This document shows, piece by piece, positions 18,951 through 28,390 of a stretch of DNA of 64,000 bases; the stretch's first letter is position 1, and each line of letters begins with the position of its first letter. Made by a program: the position numbers and the translations under genes. The stretch covers positions 1 through 64,000 of the forward strand of contig JAIYCQ010000018.1 in NCBI GenBank assembly GCA_027487945.1, read 5' to 3'. Source of the DNA: Caulobacteraceae bacterium. Lineage in GTDB: Bacteria; Pseudomonadota; Alphaproteobacteria; Caulobacterales; Caulobacteraceae. The notes beneath the pieces were generated by a model, which saw only the letters and a list, made by a program, of their open reading frames with translations, was not told where the DNA came from and did not search any database.

Positions 18951-19143
18951 ACTGTTCCCTGGCGGCGCCGCGGTTCATCGGTCGGACGTATCGCCCGCCC
19001 CCTGGCGGTCAAGCCAGCAAGCGGGAGAATAGGCCTTCGAGCGCCCGTTCGTCTTGCTGTCCCGGCGACCCGAGGCATCCACGATCAGGCCGAGCGGCGC
19101 CGATCGATCATGTCGCGTCCATCGAGGCCCCCTTGGCGGGCGT

Positions 19144-20502
19144 CTAACGCACAGGCTTCTGCTCTGGATCCCTCAGCCGGTGGCGCGCCGGAACCAGACC
19201 ATGGCGCGTCATCTTGTCGTAGAGGGTCTTGCGGGGAATCTGCAGGTCCGCGGTGACGCGCCGGATGTCGCCCTGATGACGGGTCAGGGCCTCGCGGATC
19301 AGCTCAGCCTCGTAGGCCTGCACCCGCGGGGCGAGCCCCTCGCCCGGCTCGACCGGGGCCGGCGGCGGCGCGATGCCGACCGCAACCTCGCTGGCGAAGT
19401 TGGCCAGCTCCCGCAGGTTGCCCGGCCAGTCATGCTCGAGGAGGTGCCGGAGAACGGCGTGGTCGACCTGCGGGGCCGCGCGGCCCAGGCGACCGGCGGC
19501 GCGATTGAGAAAACGGGCGAAGAGCAGCGGCACGTCCTCGCGCCGCTCGCGAAGGGGCGGGGCCCGGAGCCGGATGACGTTCAGACGATAGTAGAGATCC
19601 TCGCGCAGGGCGCCGCTGGCGACGGCCTGCGCCGGGTCGCCCTTCGTTGCGGCCAGGACACGAAGGTCCAGGGCCACAGGCTCCATGGCCCCGACCGGCA
19701 GCACCTCGCGCTCTTCCAGGACGCGCAGCAGCAGCAGCTGGGCGGCGCGCGGCGCCAGGTCGATCTCGTCGAGGAAGAGCGTGCCACGGCTCGACTGCTC
19801 GATCTGCCCCTCGCGACGCCGGAACGGGCCGGTCACGCCGCTCGCGTCCCCGCGCAGAAGGCTCTCCAGCCCGCTCTCGGGCAGCGCCGCGCAGGAGACC
19901 GCCACGAACGGGCGCAGACGTCTTCTCCCGGCATTGTGGATCGCGCGGGCCACGGCCTCCTTGCCCGAGCCGGTCTCCCCCTCGATCAGGACGTCGACCT
20001 CGGCGTCGGCGAGCCGCTGGATCGCGCCACGCAGCGCCTCCACCGCCCGGCTTCCGCCGCTGAGGGGGATGGAGCCCTCGTCGTTGGCGGCCAGGGCGGC
20101 GAGCCGGCGATTGTCCAGCACCAGCGCCCGCTTCTCCAGCGCCCGGCCGAGCGTCTCGATCAACCGCTCCGGCGCGAAGGGCTTGGCCAGAAAGTCATAG
20201 GCGCCGCGCTTCATCGCATCGACCGCTTCGGCGATGTCGCCATGGCCGGTCATCATCACGACGGGGATGTCGGGATCGATGGCGTTGAGCCGGGCGACCA
20301 GTTGCCGGCCGTCCAGGCCGGGCATCCGCAGGTCGGTGACAACCACGCCCTCGAAGCGCTCGCTGAGGGTCTTCAGGGCCGCTTCCGCAGACGCAAAGGA
20401 GGCGACGGTCAGGCCGCCGAGCTCGAGCCGCTCGGCCAGGGCGACGCGGAAGGCGTCGTCGTCGTCGACGAGGGCGACGCGGCTGAGGACCTCGAAGCTC
20501 AC
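19144..20502 (-). CDS. dctD: Sigma-54-type C4-dicarboxylate response regulator DctD, degenerate GAFTGA loop
   Basis: A 452-residue NtrC-family activator. It has a receiver domain with DDDD near 13-16, phospho-acceptor D57 (VVTDLRMPG) and K107. The AAA+ domain has Walker A GETGSGKE (175-182) and Walker B TLFLDEID (241-248). A Fis-type helix-turn-helix ends the protein (GDIRRVTADLQIPRKTLYDKM). The loop that should read GAFTGA and touch sigma-54 reads SGVTGP at 221-226, losing the first Gly and the Phe. It overlaps the sensor gene by 4 nt, and dctA lies beyond the sensor, so function as the dicarboxylate regulator is well supported. How it activates transcription is unclear. Confidence 0.88.
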   Translation of the reverse strand: MSFEVLSRVALVDDDDAFRVALAERLELGGLTVASFASAEAALKTLSERFEGVVVTDLRMPGLDGRQLVARLNAIDPDIPVVMMTGHGDIAEAVDAMKRGAYDFLAKPFAPERLIETLGRALEKRALVLDNRRLAALAANDEGSIPLSGGSRAVEALRGAIQRLADAEVDVLIEGETGSGKEAVARAIHNAGRRRLRPFVAVSCAALPESGLESLLRGDASGVTGPFRRREGQIEQSSRGTLFLDEIDLAPRAAQLLLLRVLEEREVLPVGAMEPVALDLRVLAATKGDPAQAVASGALREDLYYRLNVIRLRAPPLRERREDVPLLFARFLNRAAGRLGRAAPQVDHAVLRHLLEHDWPGNLRELANFASEVAVGIAPPPAPVEPGEGLAPRVQAYEAELIREALTRHQGDIRRVTADLQIPRKTLYDKMTRHGLVPARHRLRDPEQKPVR

Positions 20503-22304
20503 GACGCCCTGGCCAGGCGGACGGCGAAGCGGGCGCCGCGGGGCGAGGGCTCGAGCGAGAGCTCGCCCCCGAACCCGGCCACGATGTCGCGGCTGATGAC
20601 CAGGCCGAGGCCCATGCCGTCTCGCTTGCTGGTCGTGAAGGGCGTGAACAGGCGCGCCTGCACGGCCTCCGGCACCCCCGGCCCGTTGTCGGTGATATGG
20701 ATGCTGACCTGTTTGCCCTTGAGGCTCACCCCGACGGCGATCACCGGGTCGGGCGTTCCGTCCAGCGCCTCGATGGCGTTCTGGAGGATGTTCAGGACAA
20801 CCTGCTCGAGCCGGTTTCGCTCCGCCAGGACGGCGAGGCCGGCCTGGGCCCGGCGCCGCTCCAGCGTGATCCCGTTCTCCCGAAGCCGGGCGGCGACCAG
20901 CAGGATCGCCCCGTCGATGGCCCCGTCGACGCCGACCGCGACCGTCTCCGACCTTGTCTTGCGCGAGAAGGCCCGCAGCTCATCGGTGATGACCCCGACC
21001 CGTTCGGTCAGGCGATCGATGCTGGACAGGGAGCGAAGCGCTCCGGCGGGGTCGTCACGCTGCAGCTGCAGGGACGCGCTGTCGGCGTGGGTGCGGATGG
21101 CGGCGATGGGCTGGTTGATCTCATGCGCCACCCCGGCAGCGATCTGGCCGAGCGTCGCCAGCTTGTTGGCCTGGATCAGCCCATCCTGAAGGTCCTGCCG
21201 GACCGACTCGAGGCGCTGGCGCTCATCGATTTCATGGTTCAGCAGATCGTTGGTCGCGCGAAGTTCGGCGGTGCGCAGGCCGATCTGGCGCTCGAGCTCG
21301 ATCCGCCCCTGTTCGGCCTCGACGGCCCGCGCCGCGGCGCGCTGGCGGCGCCGCAGCAGGATACCGCTGAGCGCCGCCAGCAAGGCGATGCTAAGCGCGG
21401 CCAGCCAGCGGGCGCCGGCCACCGCGCGCGAGACCCCCTCCCCCGCCGGCGCCAGCAGGGTCAGCCGCCAGCCGATCCCCGGGATCGGGTCGGAGGCGAT
21501 GGCGTAGAGGTCAGGCGCAACAGCCGCCGACAGGCGCACGGTCTCCCCGTCGACCGCGTCGAAAGGCAGGGCGGAGGGCGCGATGGCGCCGGCGGTCTGG
21601 GTGGCCGTGAAACGCCGAAGCTGGTCGGAAGACAGGCGGCCGGTGGTGCGGAACCGCCAGGCCGGCACGGTCGTCACCACCACGACGCCGTCGGCGTCGG
21701 TGACGTAGGTCGGCTCGCCGGAGGCCCGCCAGTCGGCTTCCAGCGCGTCGAACTCCACCTTGGCGACGATGACGCCGAGGGGGCGGCCCGCCTCGTCGTC
21801 GACTCTGCGGGACAGGTACAGGCCTGGTCGACCGCTGACGGTTCCCAGTGCGAAGAAGGTCGCCTGCCCGTCCCGCATCGCCTCGAAGTAGTAGGGCCGG
21901 AACCGGTAGTCTGAACCGACGAAGCTGGTCGACAGCCGCCAGTTGCTGGCCGCCAGGGTCCGCCCGTCGGCGTCCAGCGCGTAGATGGCCGCGGCGCGAA
22001 CCTCCCGGGCCAGAGCCTCGAACTTCCGATTGAGGCGGCCGGTCACCACAGGGTCGGGCCGGGACAGCAGTCTGGCCAGGTCCGGATCCTGGGCCAGGAC
22101 CATCGGCAAAGACCGGTGGCGCTCCAGCTCGCTGCGCAGGACCGCCGCATGAAGGGCGCTGGCGGTGGTCGCCTGCCGGCGGGCGGCCGCCGTCGCATCA
22201 CGCCGTGCGAAAGCGCCGCTGGCCACGATGGCGGCAATGGCGATCACGGACCAGACCGCCACGAAGAGCCGCCACTGGGCGGGATTGGTTGTCGGCAGAC
22301 GCAT
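20499..22304 (-). CDS. dctB: C4-dicarboxylate sensor histidine kinase DctB
   Basis: A 601-residue membrane kinase. Helix 1 is at about residues 12-33. A periplasmic double-PAS-like sensor domain follows (LARLLSRPD, FRPYYFEAMRDGQ, PGLYLSRRVDD), then helix 2 near 300-320 and a coiled coil. The H-box is GQIAAGVAHEINQPIAAIRTH, and the ATPase domain contains NILQNAIEAL, DNGPGVP and GMGLGLVISR. The start is placed at ATG 22304 (MRLPTTNPAQWRLF); upstream in-frame codons run through the operator sites and are unlikely to be translated. It pairs with dctD (4-nt overlap) and is divergent from dctA. Confidence 0.9.
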   Translation of the reverse strand: MRLPTTNPAQWRLFVAVWSVIAIAAIVASGAFARRDATAAARRQATTASALHAAVLRSELERHRSLPMVLAQDPDLARLLSRPDPVVTGRLNRKFEALAREVRAAAIYALDADGRTLAASNWRLSTSFVGSDYRFRPYYFEAMRDGQATFFALGTVSGRPGLYLSRRVDDEAGRPLGVIVAKVEFDALEADWRASGEPTYVTDADGVVVVTTVPAWRFRTTGRLSSDQLRRFTATQTAGAIAPSALPFDAVDGETVRLSAAVAPDLYAIASDPIPGIGWRLTLLAPAGEGVSRAVAGARWLAALSIALLAALSGILLRRRQRAAARAVEAEQGRIELERQIGLRTAELRATNDLLNHEIDERQRLESVRQDLQDGLIQANKLATLGQIAAGVAHEINQPIAAIRTHADSASLQLQRDDPAGALRSLSSIDRLTERVGVITDELRAFSRKTRSETVAVGVDGAIDGAILLVAARLRENGITLERRRAQAGLAVLAERNRLEQVVLNILQNAIEALDGTPDPVIAVGVSLKGKQVSIHITDNGPGVPEAVQARLFTPFTTSKRDGMGLGLVISRDIVAGFGGELSLEPSPRGARFAVRLARAS

Positions 22305-22314
22305 TCGCCGACAA

Positions 22315-22362
22315 TGCGGATTTCCGCACATATGTCCAACGTCTGCGTGCGGATTTTCGCAC
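22315..22362. promoter_or_regulatory. Tandem DctD-type operator sites
   Basis: Two palindromes stand just upstream of dctB. Site 1 is TGCGGATTTCCGCA (22315-22328, a perfect inverted repeat). Site 2 is GTGCGGATTTTCGCAC (22347-22362, one mismatched pair). Their centres are 33 bases apart, about three helical turns. The form matches the GTGCGGAAATCCGCAC-like sites described for rhizobial DctD upstream of dctA. They lie about 170-220 bases from the dctA start, a normal enhancer distance. Confidence 0.75.
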
Positions 22363-22418
22363 ATTTTCGGAAGGACGTCAGGGAAGATTGGTGAAATCTT
22401 TCTGAAAAACAAGGGTTT

Positions 22419-22437
22419 GCGGATCGCGTAAATCCGC
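22419..22437. promoter_or_regulatory. Possible third DctD-like half-site pair
   Basis: GCGGAT (22419-22424) and ATCCGC (22432-22437) are inverted but separated by 7 bases, wider than the two upstream sites. It may be a low-affinity site or unrelated. No canonical sigma-54 promoter (GG, ten bases, GC with TGGCAC/TTGCA context) was found between here and the dctA start. Confidence 0.35.
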
Positions 22438-22533
22438 TTTGTCCGCCCCTGTCCGTCGCCCGATAATTGGTGAAATAGCGCCTGCAAGAGCGCCGTCGAG
22501 ACCGAAGCCGGCCACGGCTTCCGGGGAGGTCAA

Positions 22534-23892
22534 GTGTCGCATCCAGTCGTCAGCGCGGGCGCGCCCGTCGTCCGCCGTCCGTTCTACCGCAGCCTCTACT
22601 TCGTGGTCCTGGTCGCCATCGTGGCCGGCGGGCTGATCGGACACCTCTGGCCGGACTTCGGCGAAAGCCTCAAGCCGCTGGGCGACGGCTTCATCAAGCT
22701 GGTCAAGATGATCATCGCTCCGGTGATCTTCCTTACGATCACGACCGGCATCGCCGGCATGCGGGACCTCAAGCAGATCGGCCGGGTCGCCGCCAAGGCG
22801 TTCGCCTACTTCCTGGTCTTCTCGACCCTGGCGCTCATCATCGGCCTGATCATCGCCAACGTCGTCCAGCCCGGGCGAGGACTGAACATCGACCCGGCCA
22901 CGCTGGATGCAGGGGCGATCAGCCAGTATGCCGAGGCGGCGCACGAGACCACGATCATCGGCTTTCTGACCGGGATCATCCCCGGCACCCTGCTCAGCGC
23001 CTTCGTCGACGGCAACATCCTGCAGGTCCTGTTCGTCTCGATCCTGTTCGGGGTCGCGCTGGCCATTGTCGGCGACGCCGCCGCGCCGGTGCACCGGGTT
23101 CTGGAAGCCCTGAGCCAGGTCGTGTTCAAGCTGGTGGCCATCCTGATGAAGGCCGCGCCGGTCGGGGCGTTCGGCGCCTTCGCCTTCACCATCGGCGCCT
23201 ACGGCCTGGGAGCCATCGCCAATCTGGCCGCGCTGATCGCCACCTTCTACGTGACCTCGCTGGTCTTTGTGTTCGGCATCCTGGGCCTGGTGGCCTGGGT
23301 CAACGGTTTCTCGATTTTCCGGCTCGTCGCCTATCTGAAGGAAGAGCTGCTGCTGGTGCTGGGCACCTCTTCCTCGGAAGCGGCGCTGCCCAGCCTGATG
23401 GAGAAGCTGGAGCGGGCCGGCGCGCCCAAGGCCGTGGTCGGGCTGGTGGTGCCGACGGGCTATTCCTTCAATCTGGACGGCACCAACATCTACATGACCA
23501 TGGCGGCGCTGTTCATCGCCCAGGCCATGAACATCGAGCTCAGCCTGCAGGACCAGGTCCTGCTGCTGCTGGTCGCGATGCTCAGCTCGAAGGGCGCGGC
23601 CGGCATCACCGGGGCGGGGTTCATCACCCTGGCCGCGACGCTTGCGGTGGTGCCCAGCGTGCCGGTCGCCGGCATGGCGCTGATCCTCGGTATCGACCGC
23701 TTCATGAGCGAGTGCCGGGCCCTGACCAATTTCATCGGAAACGCCGTGGCGACCCTGGTTGTCGCCCGGTGGGAAGGACAGCTGGACCGCGAGATGCTGC
23801 AGACCGCGCTCGGGTCCGGACCAAAGGCATTGGCCGCACCGCCGGATCCGGCGGCGGGGCCTGGGGACAAGGACGCCATAACGGCCGACTGA
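22534..23892 (+). CDS. dctA: C4-dicarboxylate transporter DctA
   Basis: A 452-residue proton/sodium-coupled symporter for succinate, fumarate and malate in the inner membrane. Start is GTG with GGGGAGG upstream. Family features are [20 protein letters not shown], the serine-rich hairpin [14 protein letters not shown], the unwound transport helix with [23 protein letters not shown], and [30 protein letters not shown] near the end. Eight or so membrane helices are apparent. It is controlled, by context, by the divergent dctBD pair and its operators. A TonB-dependent receptor follows 30 bases downstream and may be co-transcribed. Confidence 0.96.
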   Translation: MSHPVVSAGAPVVRRPFYRSLYFVVLVAIVAGGLIGHLWPDFGESLKPLGDGFIKLVKMIIAPVIFLTITTGIAGMRDLKQIGRVAAKAFAYFLVFSTLALIIGLIIANVVQPGRGLNIDPATLDAGAISQYAEAAHETTIIGFLTGIIPGTLLSAFVDGNILQVLFVSILFGVALAIVGDAAAPVHRVLEALSQVVFKLVAILMKAAPVGAFGAFAFTIGAYGLGAIANLAALIATFYVTSLVFVFGILGLVAWVNGFSIFRLVAYLKEELLLVLGTSSSEAALPSLMEKLERAGAPKAVVGLVVPTGYSFNLDGTNIYMTMAALFIAQAMNIELSLQDQVLLLLVAMLSSKGAAGITGAGFITLAATLAVVPSVPVAGMALILGIDRFMSECRALTNFIGNAVATLVVARWEGQLDREMLQTALGSGPKALAAPPDPAAGPGDKDAITAD

Positions 23893-23922
23893 ACGGCCGG
23901 GGCGAATAGGGAGGACAAAACC

Positions 23923-26900
23923 ATGAGAGACATCCATCGCACCACGCTGCTGGGCGGCGTCGCCTCGCTGGCGATTCTGGCCTCCGCCGGCGCGGCGACC
24001 GCGCAGGCCGCCCCGGACGCGGCGGCCGCGCCCACCGACGTCGAGGAGGTGGTCGTCGTCGGCTCGCAGATCCGCGGCGCCTCGACCACAGCGGCCCTGC
24101 CGGTCGTGGTCTTCGACCAGGATCAGATCGACGCCGTCGGCGCGGCCTCGGGCGACGACCTGTTCCGCTCCATCCCGCAGATGGGCGACGTCCTGTTCGA
24201 CCCCGCCAACAACCCGCAGACCAGCAACTCGGCCCGCGGCGACGTGAACTCCGTCAATCTGCGCTCGCTTGGCGTCGGCAACACCCTCGTCCTGCTCAAC
24301 GGTCGCCGGATGGTGCAGCACCCGACCAGCCAGGGCACCTCCGACACCGGCACGGTGCCGGTGCTGAGCTACAACTCGAACGCCATCCCGGTGTCCGGCC
24401 TGGAGCGGCTTGAAGTGCTGCTCGACGGCGCGGCCGCCATCTATGGCGCCGACGCGGTGGCCGGGGTCGTCAACACCGTCCTGCGCAGCGATTTCGACGG
24501 CGTGAAGCTGGATGCCGAGTACAGCGGCGCGGAAGGCACCAGCCTGCGCGAGTTCGAGACCAGCCTCTTCGCCGGCAAGAACTTCGACCGCGGGAACATC
24601 TCGCTGTTCGCCAGCTACAGCGACCGGACCGCGCTGAAGGCCGAGGACCAGGACTTCACCCGCAGCGACGACCTGCGTCCCTTCTTCGCCAATCAGCCCG
24701 GCTTCGAAACCTCCACGGTTCCGGATGGCCGCTCGTCGAACACGCCGTGGGCCCGGCTGAGCACGCCGGGCAGCACGACCGCCCTGCGCCCCCGCGTCGG
24801 CACCGCCGTGCTCGCCACGTCGGCGGGCGCTTTCCGCATCCAGCCCCAGGGCTTCGGCTGCGGGTCGACGGTCGCTGTGAACCTCAACAACGGCCTCTGC
24901 CTTGTGCAGGGGGCGGGCTCGTTCAACAGCGACATCCGGGAACTGCGGTATGACACCCGCGACGGAACGACCATCCGGTCGGACCTCGAGCGGACCAACA
25001 TCTACCTGACCGGCCACTACGACCTGACCCCGACGATCACCGCGTTCGGCGAGATCGGCTTCTACGGGGCCGAGAGCCGCGCGGTGCAGCCGCCGGTCGT
25101 CAACCTGAACCGGATCTGGATTCCGGCCAGCAACTACTGGAACCCGTTCGGCCCGGTCACCTTCGCCGGCGGGGCAGCCAATCCGAACCGGCTTGCGGGC
25201 CTGACCAATGTGTCGACCGCCGGCCTGCCCATCCTGCTCACCAACTACCGGTACGTCGACGCGGGCTTCCAGGAGGTCACCGTCAAGAACTTCCAGTCCC
25301 GCTTCCTGGGGGGACTTCGGGGTGAATGGCGCGGGTTCGACTGGGAAACGGCGCTGCTCTACTCGGTGGCCGAGGCCGAGGATCTGTCGCCGAATATCAA
25401 CATGACCGCGCTTCAGGCCCAGCTCGCGCTGTCGACGCCGGACGCCTACAATCCGTTCAGCGGCGGCTGTATCGCAACCACCAGCGTGGGTGACTGCTCG
25501 CCCTCCTCGCAGGCCGCCATCGATGCGATCACCTTCGAGATGAGACGGTTTTCGAAGACCACCCTCGCCCTCGCCGACTTCAAGATGTCGCGCACCGACC
25601 TGTTCGAGCTTCCGGCCGGTCCGGTCGGGGTCGCCTTCGGGGCTGAGGTTCGCCGCGAGACCCAGTACGACGACCGCGACGCCAACCTCGACGGCACCTT
25701 CACCTTTACCGACGCGGTCACCGGCGACACCAACCTGTCCAACGTGGCGGCGGTCAGTCCCAACCCGGACACCCGCGGCAAGCGCACGGTGGCCGGCGCC
25801 TTCCTGGAGTTCGCCGTCCCGGTCGTTTCGCCGGAGATGAACATTCCGCTGGTCCGCAGCTTCGACATGCAGATCGCCGGCCGCTTCGAGGACTATTCGG
25901 ACTTCGGTTCGGTGGCCAAGCCGAAGATCGCGGTCGCCTGGGACGTGTTCGACGGTCTTCGCTTCCGCGGCTCCTACTCGCAGGGCTTCCGGGCCCCGAA
26001 CCTCGAGCAGGTCAACGCGACCCAGTACGCCCGCCTCGCCAGCGGCACGGACTACTTCCGCTGCGAACCGGCCCTGCGGGCGGGAACCATCACCTCGATG
26101 GCCCAGTGCGCCCAGGGCGCCAGCACCTCGCTGCTGGTGGCCGGCAACCCGGATCTCAAGCCCGAGGAGAGCACCAACCAGTCGATCGGCCTGGTGTTCG
26201 AGCCCCGCTTCCTGCCGGAGTCCTGGGGCGACGTCACCTTCACGGTCGACCGCTGGTCCATCGAGCAGGAGCAGATTGTCGGCCTGCTCGGCGCCCAGGC
26301 CGCCCTGACGCTGGACTATCTGAACCGCATCCAGGGCGGGTCTAATCCCAATGTCGTGCGCGCCGCGCCCGACGCCGACGACGTGACCCTGTTCGCCGGC
26401 AGCGGCCTCGCCCCGGTCGGGGACGTGACGGCGATCAACGACCGCTTCATCAACCTGCTGCCCCAGACGGTGGAGGGCATCGACTTCGGCTTCTCCTGGG
26501 AGAAGCGGCGGACGGCCTGGGGAAGCTTCACCTTCCGGGCCAACGCATCCCAGCTGCTGACCTACTCGCGGGAGCCCGGCGACATCATCGACACGCTCTA
26601 CGCCGCCCGCGAAGCCGGCGTGATCGACCCGCTGACTGCCCTGCCGGACTCCAGCCAGCTGATCGCCCAGAACGGCCGGCCGGAATGGAAGATCAGTACG
26701 ACCTTCATCTGGCGCAAGGGACCGTGGCGCATGGGCCTGTCCACCCAGTACGTCAGCGAGATCGAGCAGACGAGCCTGCTCAGCGCCCCGGGCTGGGTGA
26801 TCGGGCCGACGGGCCAGCTCACCGCCACCGCGCCCGAGCCCTGGGTGGTCGAGGCTCAGCTGGTCACAAATCTCTACGGCCAGTACGAGTTCGAGAACGC

Positions 26901-27045
26901 CGGCCTCGCGTCGGGAACCGCTGTTCGGCTCGGCGTGCGGGATCTGACCGATGAGGGCCCCCCGCTGGCTGACGGCGGCTACCTGGGGTCGATCCACCGT
27001 CCCTACGGCCGGTCGTGGTACGTGAACATCTCCAAGACCTTCTGA
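23923..27045 (+). CDS. TonB-dependent receptor
   Basis: A 1040-residue outer-membrane active transporter. A signal peptide (residues 1-28, ending ATAQA) is followed by a TonB-box-like VEEVVVVGSQIRG, a plug domain (SVNLRSLGVGNTLVLLNGRRM, then LDGAAAIYGADAVAGVVN) and a long beta-barrel. The barrel includes the typical FRGSYSQGFRAPNLEQ and a terminal aromatic residue (SWYVNISKTF). It has a strong AGGGAGG ribosome-binding site. It sits between dctA and secreted hydrolase, phosphatase and phytase genes, so the ligand may be a phosphorylated or organic-acid nutrient; this is inference from position only. Confidence 0.93.
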   Translation: MRDIHRTTLLGGVASLAILASAGAATAQAAPDAAAAPTDVEEVVVVGSQIRGASTTAALPVVVFDQDQIDAVGAASGDDLFRSIPQMGDVLFDPANNPQTSNSARGDVNSVNLRSLGVGNTLVLLNGRRMVQHPTSQGTSDTGTVPVLSYNSNAIPVSGLERLEVLLDGAAAIYGADAVAGVVNTVLRSDFDGVKLDAEYSGAEGTSLREFETSLFAGKNFDRGNISLFASYSDRTALKAEDQDFTRSDDLRPFFANQPGFETSTVPDGRSSNTPWARLSTPGSTTALRPRVGTAVLATSAGAFRIQPQGFGCGSTVAVNLNNGLCLVQGAGSFNSDIRELRYDTRDGTTIRSDLERTNIYLTGHYDLTPTITAFGEIGFYGAESRAVQPPVVNLNRIWIPASNYWNPFGPVTFAGGAANPNRLAGLTNVSTAGLPILLTNYRYVDAGFQEVTVKNFQSRFLGGLRGEWRGFDWETALLYSVAEAEDLSPNINMTALQAQLALSTPDAYNPFSGGCIATTSVGDCSPSSQAAIDAITFEMRRFSKTTLALADFKMSRTDLFELPAGPVGVAFGAEVRRETQYDDRDANLDGTFTFTDAVTGDTNLSNVAAVSPNPDTRGKRTVAGAFLEFAVPVVSPEMNIPLVRSFDMQIAGRFEDYSDFGSVAKPKIAVAWDVFDGLRFRGSYSQGFRAPNLEQVNATQYARLASGTDYFRCEPALRAGTITSMAQCAQGASTSLLVAGNPDLKPEESTNQSIGLVFEPRFLPESWGDVTFTVDRWSIEQEQIVGLLGAQAALTLDYLNRIQGGSNPNVVRAAPDADDVTLFAGSGLAPVGDVTAINDRFINLLPQTVEGIDFGFSWEKRRTAWGSFTFRANASQLLTYSREPGDIIDTLYAAREAGVIDPLTALPDSSQLIAQNGRPEWKISTTFIWRKGPWRMGLSTQYVSEIEQTSLLSAPGWVIGPTGQLTATAPEPWVVEAQLVTNLYGQYEFENAGLASGTAVRLGVRDLTDEGPPLADGGYLGSIHRPYGRSWYVNISKTF

Positions 27046-27100
27046 TCCGTTGCGGCGCGGGTTCCCACAGCCCGCGCCGTCGCGTCGCCCCGAGAAGACC

Positions 27101-28390
27101 ATGATGCGTCTGGTTCTGTTGCTGTCGGCCCTGTTGCTGGCTCCGTCGTCGGCGATGGCGGGGCTGTCCGAAGCAGAGCCCCGGCCGATCCCCTGCCCGG
27201 CTTCGGTCGGAAAGGGCGTCCGCTGCGTCTCGGGGCAGGACGCCAACGGCGCCTGGTACATCGCGGCCATCCCGCCGAACTGGAACCGACGGCTGATCGT
27301 CCATGCCCATGGCGGCCCCCGAACGGGCGCGCCCGAAGCGTCCGATCCGCTCGAGGACCTCGACCGGTTCTCGGTCATGGTGCGTCACGGCTACGCCTGG
27401 ATCGGATCGACCTACCGCCGCGGCGGTTACGGCGTCCGTATGGCCGCCGAAGACACCGACAACAGCCGGGCGATCTTCTGGTCGCTCTACGGCCGTCCTG
27501 AACGCACCCTGCTGCACGGCCAGTCATGGGGCGGCAACGTGGCCGCCAAGGCCGCGGAGCTCTACATCGGCGACGCCGTAGCCGGCTGGAACTACGACGG
27601 GGTCCTGATCACCAACGGCATCGTCTCCGGCGGCACGCGGGCCTACGGGTTCCGGGCCGACCTGCGCGCCGTCTACCAGTACTACTGCGCCGACCATCCC
27701 TCGCCCGACGAGCCCGCCTATCCGCTGTGGCAGGGCCTGCCGCTGGACAGCCGCATGACCCGGGCCGAGCTGCGCCGGCGGATCGAGACCTGTACCGGCG
27801 TAAACCTGGCCCCGGAGCGCCGGACCCCGGAGCAGGCCGCCAGGCTGCGCGACATCCTGGCGGTGACCGGCGTGGCGGAGGCCCAGCTGGTCAGCCACAT
27901 GACCTGGGCCACCTTCCTGTTCCAGGACCTGGTGCAGCTGAGGCTGGACGGGAAGAACCCCTTCGACAACAGCGCCACCGTCTACAGCGGCTCGGCTGAC
28001 GACGCCGCCCTCAACGCCGGCGTGGCGCGTTTCAAGGCCGATCCCGAGGGCGTGGCCCTGCTGGCGCACGACGCCGACCTGACCGGCCGCATAGAGCGCC
28101 CGGTCCTGACGCTGCACGCGCTGCATGACCCGACGGTCAGCTTCGGCGTCGAGGCGCTCTACGCCGGGACTGTGGCGGCTGCGGGCCGGTCTGGCCTGCT
28201 GGTGCAGGCGGCGACCGATGAGGCCGAGCACAGCAAGCTCTCGGACGCCGGCTACATGACCGCGCTGGATGCGCTGGAAGGATGGATCGACCGGGGCGTT
28301 GCGCCGGACCCGGCCGGCTTCCAGACCCGCTGCCAGGCCTTCTGGAAAAGCCTGGGCCCCTGCCTGTTCGTCCGATCTGATCAGCGCTGA
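27101..28390 (+). CDS. Secreted alpha/beta-hydrolase
   Basis: A 429-residue exported enzyme. The signal peptide is MMRLVLLLSALLLAPSSAMA (start at the first ATG of a doublet). The catalytic nucleophile lies in LLHGQSWGGN (GxSxG), an oxyanion-like HAHGGP comes earlier, and the C-terminal segment with LHDPTV and DEAEHSKLSDAG supplies the acid and histidine. Several cysteine pairs suit a periplasmic protein. The precise substrate is unknown. It follows the TonB-dependent receptor by 55 bases and converges on the alkaline phosphatase with a 10-base overlap. Confidence 0.82.
   Translation: MMRLVLLLSALLLAPSSAMAGLSEAEPRPIPCPASVGKGVRCVSGQDANGAWYIAAIPPNWNRRLIVHAHGGPRTGAPEASDPLEDLDRFSVMVRHGYAWIGSTYRRGGYGVRMAAEDTDNSRAIFWSLYGRPERTLLHGQSWGGNVAAKAAELYIGDAVAGWNYDGVLITNGIVSGGTRAYGFRADLRAVYQYYCADHPSPDEPAYPLWQGLPLDSRMTRAELRRRIETCTGVNLAPERRTPEQAARLRDILAVTGVAEAQLVSHMTWATFLFQDLVQLRLDGKNPFDNSATVYSGSADDAALNAGVARFKADPEGVALLAHDADLTGRIERPVLTLHALHDPTVSFGVEALYAGTVAAAGRSGLLVQAATDEAEHSKLSDAGYMTALDALEGWIDRGVAPDPAGFQTRCQAFWKSLGPCLFVRSDQR

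Noticed and set aside
22467..22486. Possible sigma-54 promoter TTGG...CCTGCA before dctA
   Set aside because: The GG and GC elements are 13 bases apart instead of 10, and the surrounding consensus is poor.
22378..27378. 1666-codon open frame on the minus strand
   Set aside because: It is the antisense of dctA and the TonB-dependent receptor, kept open by high GC; it has no domains, and composition is typical of a shadow frame.
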